Origin: Cryptomeria japonica
Taxonomy: Eukaryota; Streptophyta; Pinopsida; Cupressales; Cupressaceae
Reading direction: 5' to 3'
Length of the DNA: 64,000 nt
Assembly: GCF_030272615.1 (NCBI RefSeq)
Contig: NC_081414.1
Coordinates: 908,059,009-908,123,008 of the forward strand
Position numbers and translations under genes: made by a program. Positions 45,280 to 55,890 of the stretch are shown one piece after another. The notes below the pieces were generated by a model. The model was not told the origin of the DNA. It made no database searches and saw only the letters and a list, made by a program, of their open reading frames with translations. Every line of letters begins with the position of its first letter. Positions within the stretch are counted from its first letter, which is position 1.

Positions 45280-46913
45280 GTACTAACCAATGGATGTAGG
45301 ATGCAGCGTATATTTTTTTGGAGACCAGAGAACTAGACCGAACTAACTGCCCAAACTGATGGAAGAAATGTTAGTAAGAAGAAATTAGACAGAGGACAAT
45401 TAGAGATGAAGAAAAACTTGCTTTCACAAATGCACATAAGTAGGTGAGAACCTTTATTTAATGTAGCAAAGTGGATGTAGAGCATCATGGCATTGAAGGC
45501 CAAAGCTGGAACGCAACCCCTTTTGCAAAAGACAGACACATCACACACAATGAATGAGTGAAGCATCCTAGGGTGCATACATCAAGGGTCAAGGTATGTG
45601 CGGCGTTCACAAAGCAAACGTACTTATCACAGACACCCAATGATATAGTTGCCCTAGTTTCTGACAAGCATTCCACAAACAACAAACACAACAAAGAAAG
45701 AGAAAAAGGGACCATGAACCATCTCGGTCACTCTAAATCACTTAGTGACATCATCAAGCAACATAGGAACATGATCGAAGCCAAAGATAAACTAGTAAAA
45801 AGATAAGACGCACAAATTCAACCAAGTCAAACAAACAGTCTGATTGTCATTGTCAAAAGTGGAAAACAAGAATGATCATGCTATCTGGTTTCAGGGAATG
45901 CGGTATCCCGTCTAAGACAGGACATAGTCTAGTTTCGAGTATACCACAACCTGTATAAGACCCATGATAATGTTGACAAGGACCAATGGTAATGTTGATT
46001 CTATTTGGATTGATGTGATAGCTGTGATTGGGTTGAATGCTTGCTTGGTCAAATAGTTCATATGTTAATGCGTGATTTCATTAAAGCATAATGTTTGATT
46101 GATTGTCGTTGGATGTATGATCAGTGATCTGTCTATGCACAAAGGGGACCATTTATTGACAAAATGCAAAATGCCAAAGAAATTGTTTTTGGATTTTGAT
46201 GTTTTTCACTTTGTAGGAATTTCGAGTTTTCAAAATTTTTTTGTTCATTTTTCAGGACTTTATTTGACTTTTTAGGGATTTTTTCAGGACATTATTTGAT
46301 TTCTAGGGATTTTTTAGGACATTATTTGATTTTTAGGGATTTTGTCAGGACATTATTTGATTTTTAGGGATTTTTTCAAGACATTATTTGATTTTTTAGG
46401 GATTTTTTCAGGACATTTTATATTTTTTAGGGATTTTTTAAGCTCTAGTCCGCACACAGGAATAACTCCAGTAATTGATCATGACAAAGGCGAGCACCCA
46501 ATGAAAATTGGACAGACATATACAGTGACCAAGACCAAAACATATGTACAAGGATTGGAAACTTGAGTATGCAAGACAATGATGCTGACCAATCATAGGC
46601 CTGGAACAGAACATTGGGTCAATGTAAGGATAATCGTGATAAACCTCCGGGGGGAAAATATAGCTAGGAGTCAGGATAGAGAATGAAGCAATAGTCTTCT
46701 ACACATGGCGCCTGTTTGCTAGGTTTTCACCATGGTACTTGCCCAAAGTGCCTATTTGCCAGGTTTTCACTAGAGGACGAATGATTTTTCTTTACTATTT
46801 TTCAATTTTTTTCACCTTTTTTTTTTTTTTTTTTTTCTTTTTTTTTTGTATTTTTGATCTTTTTTGATTTTTTTGTATTTTTTCAGAATCATATTAAAGA
46901 ACTACTAACAAAA
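45280..46913 (-). other. X3 noncoding region between PMD segment and pol
   Basis: Matches X1 29625-31440. It contains the T-rich repeats (46240-46440, about seven units), two hairpin-motif copies (46709-46780) and a long T run (46818-46850). On the element strand this is an A-rich 3' untranslated stretch just after the integrase stop. No gene. Confidence 0.7.
46240..46440. repeat. T-rich tandem repeats in X3
   Basis: About seven units of roughly 30 bp carry TTTTTCAGGACATTATTTGA and TTTTTAGGGA. Homologous to 30540-30720 in X1, with a different copy number. Confidence 0.8.
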
Positions 46914-46916
46914 GAA

Positions 46917-48110
46917 CTATGCCCAGTACTTGTGAAGGTGCATGCTATTTACAGGATCTGACAAAGGTTCACCATCTGGGGTTGCAAGCTGATATGCCCT
47001 CGAACCATAGGCTGCAGTAACTATGAAAGGTCCAACCCAATTAGGCTCAAATTCTCCTTTGATGATGTCATTAGATTGTGTATTCTTGGGGTTTGCCTTT
47101 AAAACCAAATCTCCCACTTTGAAGTGTCGCCCTTTGACCTTCTTATTATAAGAGCGACGAAGACGGTTTTGATATGCTTGCAAATGCATCAGGGTTGTCT
47201 GACGTTTCTCATCTAACATCTCAAGCTGATGCAACCTAGAGACTCTATGTGTCTCATCATCAATCAAATATTGCAAGGAAACACGCAAAGAAGGAATTTC
47301 CACCTCCAAAGGTAAAATGGCTTCCGCACCGTACACCAAGGAATACGGTGTTGCGCCAGTAGGTGTGCAGATGGAAGTACAATAAGCCCATAGTGCTGGA
47401 TTCAACTGTACATGCCAATCCTGACTAGCGTCATTGACCACCTTTTTCAGGATCTTAATAATGGTTTTATTTGATGCTTCAGCTTGACCATAACCCTGTG
47501 GATAGTAAGGACTGGAGAAACGGTGTTGGATGCGAAACTTTTCACACAGTTCCTTGACATCTTTATTCTTGAATGGACGGCCATTATTTGTGACTATTGC
47601 AAGAGGAACCCCATATCTACATATGATATAATTTAGTAGGAATTTTGAAATTCGCACACAAGTGATATAGGTCATAGGGATAGCCTCGATCCATTTTGTA
47701 AAGTACTTTGTGGCTGTAATGATGAACTTGTGTCCATTTGCAAATATCAGGTGAATCTTGCCAATGACATCCAATCCCCATTGAGAAAAGGGCCACAGAG
47801 ATATGACAGAATGAAGTTCTTGGGCTGGTGCATGAATGTAATTTCTGTGTATTTGACATTTGTAGCATTTCTTGACAAAATCATGAGCATCCTTTTCCAT
47901 GGTGGGCCAATAATACCTAGCACGAACCAACTTTTTAGCTAGACTCAGACCATTGAAATGGCCCCCACATATACCATCATGAACCTCGTGTAAAGCCGTT
48001 TGTGCTTCATCAAAATCCAAACACCTGAGGATTGTGTGGTCAAAGGAACGATGGTAAAGAGTGTCAGTGATGATGACATATTTGATAGTTTGGCATTTGA
48101 AGGCTCGACG
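46917..48110 (-). pseudogene. X3 integrase
   Basis: Open from 48395 to the stop before 46917. The zinc region reads HEVHDGICGGHF then KKCYKCQIH. The core has WGLDVIGKI for the first Asp and YGQAEASNK for the Glu, but the second Asp region reads IVTNNGRPF where relatives, including X4, have IITDNG. The catalytic Asp is therefore Asn, a G-to-A type change. The C-terminal domain (HFKVGDLVLKANP, FEPNWVGPFIV) is complete and ends LHKYWA. The reading frame is intact but the enzyme should be dead. Confidence 0.85.
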
Positions 48111-48239
48111 TTGATTAGAGGAAAGGTTAGGTGGTAAATTTTGGGATTTTAAATACCGATAGATGTCATTGTACCACGGGGAATTAGGACCAACAAGAAC
48201 ACACATCACATCTGCTGTCAAAATTTCAAAAGAAGGGAC

Positions 48240-48668
48240 AAGCAACTGTTTGACCAAAAATTCACATCTATCCATATTATGGGGCATATTTAACATGGAG
48301 GCAATAGTTGCCATAGCATTTGCTAACTTGTTTTGTATTCTTGGAACTTGACTAAAATGGATAGCCATAAATTTTGTCTTGAAGAAATCCACCATATGCT
48401 TATAAGGAAGAACCTTTTCGTCTTTTATTTCATAGTCATCATTTACTTGACAGATGACTAACTGGGAATCTCCATAGACTTGTAAATGTGTAATGTTCCA
48501 TTAGATTGCTACTCAGAGCCCTGTGACCAAAGCTTCGTATTCTGTAATATTATTAGTACAATGGAAAGTGATCCTATATGACTTTGGGATAGCATCGCCT
48601 TGAGGGGTGACAAACAATATACTTGCTCCCAAGCCATACTTTGTGTGAGATCCATCAAAGTATAATTG
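48240..48668 (-). pseudogene. X3 archaeal-type RNase H after native RNase H
   Basis: The frame reads QLYFDGSHTKYGLGASILFV, NNITEYEALVTG, LQVYGDSQLVICQ, then QNKLANAMATIASML. First Asp, Glu and second Asp are present. The final Asp (A-D-A in X4) is Asn. Stops lie before QLYFDG and near 48500 and 48397. Position after RT and native RNase H is the standard dual-RNase-H order of the Tat lineage. Confidence 0.8.
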
Positions 48669-49259
48669 TCATTCCTTAGAAGAAGTAAGAGCTAATACTG
48701 ATTCATTAGGAAAATCTATCAACATTGGATGATCATCATGAATAGGTGCCTTTGCAAGTTGATCTGCTATGATTTGTCCTTTTATTGCCTTTTGCTCAAT
48801 GTACTCAATATCAAACTCACTCAAGATCATAACCCACTTTGCCAGGCGACCTATCAAAGCTGCCCGGCTAAGCAAGTATTTTAAGGGATCAATTTTTGCA
48901 ACTAGCAATGTCTTATGATTTAACATATAGTGTCGAAGCTTCTGTGTTGCAAAGACCACTACTAAGCATGCCCATTCAATAGTTGAATAATTCAGTTCAT
49001 AGCCCACTAGTGTCTGACTAATATAATAAATAGCCCATTCTTTGTCTTTCTCATCTTGTTGGGCTAAAAGAACTCCTAGTGTCGTTTCAGTTGCCGATAT
49101 ATACAATATGAATGGCTTCCCTGCTATAGGAGGCATTAGAATAGGTGGCGACATTAGATAATCCTTGAGAGTTTGAAATGCTGATTGACATTGCTCAGTC
49201 CAGTTAAAAGTGACACCTTTATGCAATAAATGTTGGAAGGGATGACATTTGTCTGCCAA
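48669..49259 (-). pseudogene. X3 native RNase H, first catalytic Asp replaced
   Basis: Open for 196 codons: HLLHKGVTFNWTEQCQSAF, FILYISATETTLGVLLAQ with Ser in place of the first Asp, IYYISQTLVGYELNYSTIEW, then DPLKYLLSRAALIGRLAKW and GQIIADQLAKAP. X4 has the same Asp-to-Ser change. The fold is kept while catalysis is lost. Confidence 0.8.
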
Positions 49260-50153
49260 GTGAGCTATGAACCGACGGATTGACTGTCACTTCCCTTGCA
49301 GACTTCTGAGTTGATGGAGATTGGAAGGTGAAGGCATATCCATTGATGCTTTAACTTTTTCTGGGTCTACTTTGATGCCTCTATGAGAAACAATGTACCC
49401 TAATAATTTGCCTATTGTGACACCGAAGACACATTTCTTTGGGTTAAGTCTGAGCTTATAGGTTTCCATTCGAACAAAGATTAGGCCAAGGATGGCTAGA
49501 TGACTATCTCTTGTGACAGATTTGCATAATAGGTCATCAACATAGTCTTCCATCAAAGTATGCAAAAAATTATGGAAAATTGTTGTCATAGCTCTTTGAT
49601 ATTTTGCTCCAGCATTTTTAAGGCCAAGGGGCATCACATTCTAGCAGTAAGTACCCCAAGCACATGTGAATGTAGTCTTATGTTGATCTTCAGGAGCAAT
49701 GCGAATTTGATTATATCCGAAAAAACCATCCATCAATGATAGCATCCCATATTCGATAGTCATGTCAACTATGATGTCGATATTCGGCAATGGAAAGTCA
49801 TCTTTAGGGCATGCTTTATTAAGATCCCTAAAATCCGTACAGATTCCGATGCCCCCAGTTACTTTGCTAATTGGTACCAAATTTGAAATCCAATCTGCAT
49901 AATCAATGGTTTTGATAAAGCCCACATCTAATAATTTTTTTAGTTCTACCTTGACCAAGAGAGCCACCTGGGGATGCATCTTTCTAAGTTTTTGTTTGAC
50001 GGGCTTGGCATCTGATTTTAATGGCAAGTGATGAAGGACTAATTCTGGATCAAGGCAGGGCATATCTGCATAGGACCATGCAAAACTGATCTTCTTCTCA
50101 AGAAAGAAATTGGCAAAATCTATCTTTTCCTATTTTGATAGAGAAGCAGCGAA
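49260..50153 (-). pseudogene. X3 reverse transcriptase
   Basis: RT reads ADWISNLVPISKVTGG, CTDFRDLNKACPKDDFPLP, SLMDGFFGYNQIRIAPED, TCAWGTYC, a stop where Trp is expected (X4 has Trp), NVMPLGLKNAGAKYQRAM, catalytic MEDYVDDLLCKS at about 49545-49515, LNPKKCVFGV and LHQLRSLQGK, a stop, then QSIRRFIAHLADK. One frame throughout, only nonsense changes. Confidence 0.85.
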
Positions 50154-51230
50154 ATGAATGACCTTAGGGTTGTTGGGTGTACCCAAATTTATCTCTTCGG
50201 TCATTTCCACAAAGCAATGTTGATTTATCTTGACTTGATAGGGGTATGTCCAATCTTCCACCTTTGGGTGTCTCAGAGAGGTTTTCACCCACAGGTACGT
50301 CTTTTATTTTTACTTTTCCATGGTCAGAGAGCACCTTACGGTTTTCACTCAAAGACTCATTCTTTTGATTTTTTACTTTTTCTTTTTCTTTTTCGTTTTT
50401 ATGACTAGAAGATGGAGTTGACTCCCCAAAATATGTTGTGGAATCTAGATCAATAGTAAATCCTGCTTTATGATCACCTTGTGCTATGCCTTCTCATAAT
50501 CCAAGAAATTCAGCAATTGCTTCGTCATTTTGAAAACAATCTAATGTGAGTGGTTCTTGTTGGTCATGTTGGATAAGCTGAGGATAGAGAGGGGCATGTC
50601 ATCATCGGTTTTAAGGAGAGAGAGGGCCGAGATGGTAAAGATGTAAACGTCTATGTTATCACTGTCTGAACTACTCATATTTGATTCGAAGCTTGGGTCC
50701 CAGAATGACTCTATCCAAGCATTAGGACATGTTTCAGGTGGGCAAGTTATTTCATGTTTATCTTCCATGGGCAAATCATTAGGGTCAAGGAAAACATTTT
50801 CAAGGGCATAGGAGCTAGAAGAAAAGGAAGTCCACTCCCATTCATTGGAATCAATTTCAGGTTGGGTATCCTCAGGTGTCATTTCATCATCAGAGTCATG
50901 CCCCTTTCTACACGTGGTCACTTTGGTAGACAAGGGTCCAATTTACAATGGTACAAAACCTAATCCTAAAGTTGGATGTCGCATCTTGGGTATAATAGGT
51001 TCTAGTCTTCCTTTCTTGTCAGGTCCCAAACCACTGCAGCCATCATATCCCTTTTTCTGCAGCATAGTAAACCCTTTGCCATACCGCTCCACTAGAAACC
51101 TGATAGGTGGTGTCTTAGTTGGATCCTTATAAAGCCAATCTATGACATCATCATCCAAAGTTTCCTTGTCAAGTTCACCCCATCTTGTAAATGTAGTGGG
51201 GGGCTGATATTGAATGACTATCTTAAGTTC
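50154..51230 (-). pseudogene. X3 linker with G-patch-like domain
   Basis: 51158-50943 reads DVIDWLYKDPTKTPPI, then YGKGFTMLQKKGYDGCSGLG, then LEPIIPKMRHPTLGLGF, a G-patch-like pattern (aromatic-Gly-x-x-M/L-x2-K-x-G-Y/W ... G-x-G-L-G). G-patch domains bind nucleic acid or helicases. The rest, 50933-50154, is an acidic linker containing EIDSNEWEWTSFS, matched by EIDSNEYEWGTYS in X4. Same frame as protease and RT. Stops lie near 50940, 50538 and 50353. Confidence 0.65.
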
Positions 51231-51962
51231 CTTTTACAACAAATGTGGTTTGCCATGTGATTTTGGAGATATTGGTAAATTCCCAATTAGGAATGTTTGG
51301 GCCATGGAATACTCTCCACATCCTTGGTCCTGTATCTTCAATTTTCCTTTGACAGCATCTAACAATTCATTGGGATCCACATAATTATGTGAGTGGGCCT
51401 CTCTATTGACTGGGACTTGTTGCTTCGGGGAATCCTTTAGATTAGCACAAAATTGAAATGGATTACGATCTCCTGGAATTGTTATCTCAATCCCATTGTA
51501 AGGATATTTTAAACACTGATGATAAGTAGATGGAACTACTTTCATTGCATGCATCCACAAACAGCCAAGAATCATATTGTAAGGGAGATCGAGGTCTAGG
51601 ACCTACAGGAAAGTGTTTTCTGTCACTGGACCAACTCTGATAGGCAATAAAATTATCCTTTTAGATGGGCACTCAGCATCATCATATGCTTTGATTGTAA
51701 TTCTTTCGGAAGAATCAATGTCATTTTCTCTATAACCAAGACCAATGACTACCCTCAAGGTACAGATGTTAAGACCTGCTCCACCATCTATCAAGACTCG
51801 TCTAATTTTGCAATTATGGACAAAAACTTTGAGATGTAAAGGATCATTATGAGGGAGCTTATCAGGTGAAATATCATTATCAAAAAAGGCAACGTGTTGG
51901 GAAATGGCGAGATGTCCAATTCGGGCTTGAAATAGGTCAACATCAAAGAACCAAATGTCATG
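51231..51962 (-). pseudogene. X3 protease region, fused to an LTR fragment
   Basis: NCKIRRVLIDGGAGLNICTL (about 51830-51770) holds the active-site Asp-Gly-Gly typical of some Tat proteases. After a TAG at about 51602, LDLPYNMILGCLWMHAMKVV gives the conserved end of the domain, and VPSTYHQCLKYP follows. At about 51963 the sequence switches to LTR, so gag and the leader are deleted. Confidence 0.7.
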
Positions 51963-52349
51963 AAGAAAAGACAAGATTAGCATGAAGAGATTTGAAAGGA
52001 AATTCAAATCAAGAATGGCAAAATTATGAAAAGTGTATGACAAATTGCTATGCAAGGTGTTATGACAAATTGCTATGCAAGATGTATGACAAAAATTTGA
52101 AATAGAAATAGAAATTAGAAATTAGGAGAAACTAGAAAATTAGGTGAACTAATTAATAATTTTTCATTCATTAATTAATTCACAAAAAGAGGGGGAATTA
52201 GTTAGCCAATTAAATAAATATTTAATTGTGACAAGAAGACTTAGGATAAATAAATAAGTTATTTAACCTAGAGGGAAAATGACAATCAAGATTAAATGAA
52301 TAAATCATAAAAACCTAGAAGATGAATTAGAAATGCAAGGATCACAATT
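51963..52349 (-). repeat. Remnant of X3 5' LTR (middle part only)
   Basis: Matches LTR 1 from about 28482 to 28890: GACAAGATTAGCATGAAGAG through the AATTAATTAGCCAATTAAAT part. The inner end is lost in the deletion that fused it to protease. The outer end stops at 52349, where a copia-type LTR starts. Confidence 0.8.
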
Positions 52350-53023
52350 TGTCATTGATGTCAACACCTGCTAAATACACCTACTTTGGAGATCCAACAA
52401 CATTCACCAGCAAACAGTAAGCTGTGCAAACAATCACCAGTATATGGTTAACCGACAGGATATAATGTTCACCGGTACTTGCATTGACATGGAAGACACT
52501 TGGTAATGTCGAAGACATCATGTGGACACTTTACTTTGAAGTAATAATCATTGGTATATTCTTATTTGCATATTTGCTTTTACCAGCAAATAGGTCCAAG
52601 TTATCTAGGGTTACACCGGCAGGTTTATCTTTTCGAGATCAGCATGGCACGCTATGGAGATGATTTATTATTATTGTAAATGCATTAAGCTGACATGTTC
52701 AATCAGTTAATGCATTGGATATTGTATTATTTTTAAAATGTTTTTATTGTAATATCTTGTAGAGCCGACCTACTAAAATTGGTCTTAGGGTATGATATAA
52801 ATGTAAGATCTTATTTGTAAGATCAAGTGTGGAATGCGAAAAAGATTTAAGGAAGGGTATATGTGAGATCAAGCAGAGATATACACGAAGACATCATTTG
52901 AAGGTGAAGTTAGGTTTTTGTAGAAGCATATCAGCATTACACCAGTACTGAATCCAGCATATGAAGATGCTATTTTGTGCAGTACATTCTCATTAGATTT
53001 AACCATCCAACTGTAGTCAGTGT
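52350..53023 (+). repeat. Copia-type LTR fragment related to C1 LTR
   Basis: Starts TGTCATTGATGTCAACACC directly at the X3 LTR break. 52930-53020 matches the reverse complement of 940-1080 (GATTTAACCATCCAA, GTAGTCAGTG). It ends where the X4 LTR begins. It may be a truncated LTR, or an LTR whose own start is 52350. Confidence 0.65.
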
Positions 53024-54450
53024 TGTATGCGGGAAAAACGGGTCGATAGAACTCAATATATGAAAATATTCCAAAATACCTGTCCACACACACACATAGG
53101 ACTTCTTGGTGCAAGCTATGGAGTAATGAAGTAATACTCAGCTTCCCAAGGTTGGTCCCATGGTTCTCTATCTTACAATATCCCTCAAACCAATGCTTTT
53201 GCTCTCAGATCATTGAGCAAAATGGTTTAGGGATGGCAAATGCAAGAACGAGGGATGCTTTGATAGATTTTAGTATGAGATGTATCCTAAGCTATGCATG
53301 ATTCTAGAAATGCAATAAACTAGCTATAAGATGACAAGATTAGTATAAATACTATCCTAACATGATATATTAGTCTATGATTGAGCTAAAATGATAAAGA
53401 AATTATTCTAAACATGCATATTTAGTCTAGTTCCTGATTTAAAAGAGGCTAAAATGATGAGCATAAAATGAGATATGAAAGCTTAAATGTATTTGAGCAT
53501 AAGTATGATACTACAAATTTGGAGGATCATAAAATGGAGGAATGAGAGCTCTATTTATAGCAAAAACAGGGCAATGGATGGTCAAGATTGAAAGAGTTGA
53601 TCAAGGGTTGAGTTTGAAAGTTGGGGATCCATGTTTGCAATTTGCACCAATGAAATGGTGACAAGTGTCAACATAGGGTTGGGTTGAGAGAAGGGGTTGG
53701 AGATATTAAATGCCTGAGAAGACCTCATGGTTATCTAGAGGGTAAGGGTCAAGCTTAAGTTAGGTTTACCCAATGGATTAATATTTAATCCAAGGATAAA
53801 CCTTTGTGCAAATGATTAAGAGATAATCATGGTCAAAGCATTAAAGGCCCGATGAGACCCTTGGGATGGGTGAAGGTTGAGTTAAAACAAATTCTTTAAC
53901 CATGTAAGAGGGTTTGAGTTAACCATTAATGGTTATTGAAGACTTTGGGGGATTAAGTGGTTGAAGGTTGGAAGCCTTTAATGGTTATCAAAGACTTTGA
54001 GGTTTGAGAAGTGACTTCCCTTTGCTTAGGGATGTGACAAAGTTTAGAATGATGGGTTAGGCTAATTAGAAGCGATTAGAAGATTCTAGAAGGGATTAGA
54101 AAGGGGTTTAGGATTTTGCAAGTGGATGGAGGGAGAATAGGATTTAATTGAAATAAAGTAATTTAATTCAATTTGGTTGCAATTTGGAGAAATTGAATAA
54201 ATTAGATTTATTCAATTTTAGGATAACTATTTAATTAAATTTGAATTTAATTAAAAGTGGATAGGGGGGGTTTAATTGAATAAAATGATTTATTCATTAA
54301 ATGGGTATAGTGAATTTTATTTAAATAAATTGAGTAATTTACTTAATAAAATAGAAGAATGTGGATAATTTAATTAAATTGGATTTAATCAAATAGAGAA
54401 ATGAACATAAAATATTCATTTAGGAATATGGTCATTTTTATATGTCTACA
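53024..54450 (-). repeat. 3' LTR of X4
   Basis: Starts TGTATGCGGG and ends ATGTCTACA, followed by a polypurine tract (minus CAAAGAGGGGCAACA) like that of X1-X3. Length is 1427 bp. The start is placed where copia-LTR similarity stops, and the preceding bases AGTGT would be the target duplication. A minus-strand TATA box (CTATAAATAG) lies at 53551-53560. The sequence differs from X LTRs 1-3, so X4 is a separate subfamily. Confidence 0.65.
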
Positions 54451-54813
54451 TGTTGCCCCTCTTTGAAGTGACGTGTGTGCACATGTTATTTCAAAGAAAA
54501 TGATGTGTTTTTGTGATTTATGATCAAATGCAATTTTTGTGTCGCTCTTATGATTTGCAAGTCATGCCACAGATTTGATTTGATGTGTGATGCCCTAGAT
54601 TCGATATTTAATGGTGATGCCCCTTCAGGAGATGAATCAATATTTTAAAAAAAAATTATTTAATTTTATAAGTGGCGTATGATGTGTATGATTTCGTGCA
54701 TGTGAAATGTGGGAAAATTGATTCATCTCCCAATAAGTTACAAATGTTATGGTATAGGGGAGACCGCAACCATATTACAGGTCCGTTCGGCTAACCCTAA
54801 TTTCATTTTCCTC
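54451..54813 (+). other. X4 noncoding stretch: polypurine tract and antisense promoter region
   Basis: Begins with the polypurine tract (minus strand) and resembles X3/X1 only near the LTR edge. There is no gene. On the plus strand it lies directly upstream of the PMD TATA box. Confidence 0.6.
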
Positions 54814-54822
54814 CTATAAAAG
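54814..54822 (+). promoter_or_regulatory. TATA box of antisense PMD gene in X4
   Basis: CTATAAAAG lies 82 bp before the ATG at 54896. Position and motif fit a plant core promoter independent of the LTR. Confidence 0.55.
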
Positions 54823-55054
54823 GGGAAAAGGGCTTGAATTAGATTCATTTATGCTTTGTTGACTTTGGAGAAAGAGAATTTGATCTACAGAGATAATGCC
54901 TATTCCATATCATAGACACCATTTCGAGCACGTTCGGAGGTACTGGAGAGCTGCAGGGTATGGACTACTAGTAAGTCAACATTTTTGACCCTCTTTTGAC
55001 TTTTCATTTAGTCGTTTTTAGTCATTTTTTTTATTTTCAAAGTTCGATTTTAGC

Positions 55055-55515
55055 GGTTTAGCGCGTCTAAGTCATAGATTAGCACATACGAAGTTTTAAG
55101 TAGTGCATCAAGTCGAATATTAGGGGTCACGTCCGAAATAGATAGGATAGCGCATAAAAGAAATAGGTTAGCACATATATGTAGAATAGTGCATGGCAAC
55201 CGTCGGGTAGCGCGTTAGGTCAACAGGTTAGTGCGTAGGGTAGACCTAGCGCATAGGAGTCGCAGGGGTTCGCATAGGTAAGGGGGTTTAGCGCATAGGG
55301 TTAACCTATCGCATAGGGTCAAACGGGTAGCACCTAGGAAGTGTAGATTAGCGTGTGGGTATGGTTTAGCGCATAGGCTTGGTTAGGTGGCGCATGGGGG
55401 AAATATTTTAGCGCATAGAGTCAATCTGGCGCATAGGGTAAATAGATTAGCGCTTAGGAAAAATAGCCCAGCGCGTGGGGGAGTTTTAGCGCAACGGGAG
55501 TTTGTTTTAGCGCAT
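55055..55515 (+). repeat. Array of TTAGCGCATAGG-like units in the PMD intron
   Basis: About twenty degenerate copies of (T)AGCGCATAGGG, spaced roughly 15-30 bp, carry variants such as AGCGCGT and AGCACAT. Many variants are C/T or G/A changes at the CG dinucleotides. Confidence 0.85.
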
Positions 55516-55704
55516 TTGGAAAATTATTGTGAGATGAGCTGAAATGTAAATTTGTTTGCTTTGTCTGTCATGGTTTTATGGATTTGTCCAATATGAGTGT
55601 CGATATAACTTGTTTTGATTTGCAATTTTTTCAAGTTATGTATAGATATCAATGTGGTGTTTTGATCAAAATATGATTTGTTTTCTTACCGTGTTTCAAG
55701 TTCA

Positions 55705-55890
55705 ATGTGTGAAGCCTGAGTTGTGTTACAAGCTGATATGGGTTGGAAACTTGAGTTGTGTTACAAGCTGATATGGGTGGGAAACTTGAGTTGTTTTACA
55801 ATTTTCTGTGATTGTGGAGACTTGAGTTGTGTTACAAGTTTTGATATGGTTTTTGATAACTTGAGTTGTTTTACAAGTTGATATGAAATG
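55705..55890 (+). repeat. ACTTGAGTTGTGTTACAAG repeats in the PMD intron
   Basis: Five copies of (A/C)CTTGAGTTGT(G/T)TTACAA, separated by GCTGATATGGGT(T/G)GGAA-like spacers. Confidence 0.9.

Noticed and set aside
46709-46735. TGGCGCC at the start of a hairpin-motif copy as a primer-binding site
   Set aside because: It is on the strand opposite to the element and far from any LTR edge.
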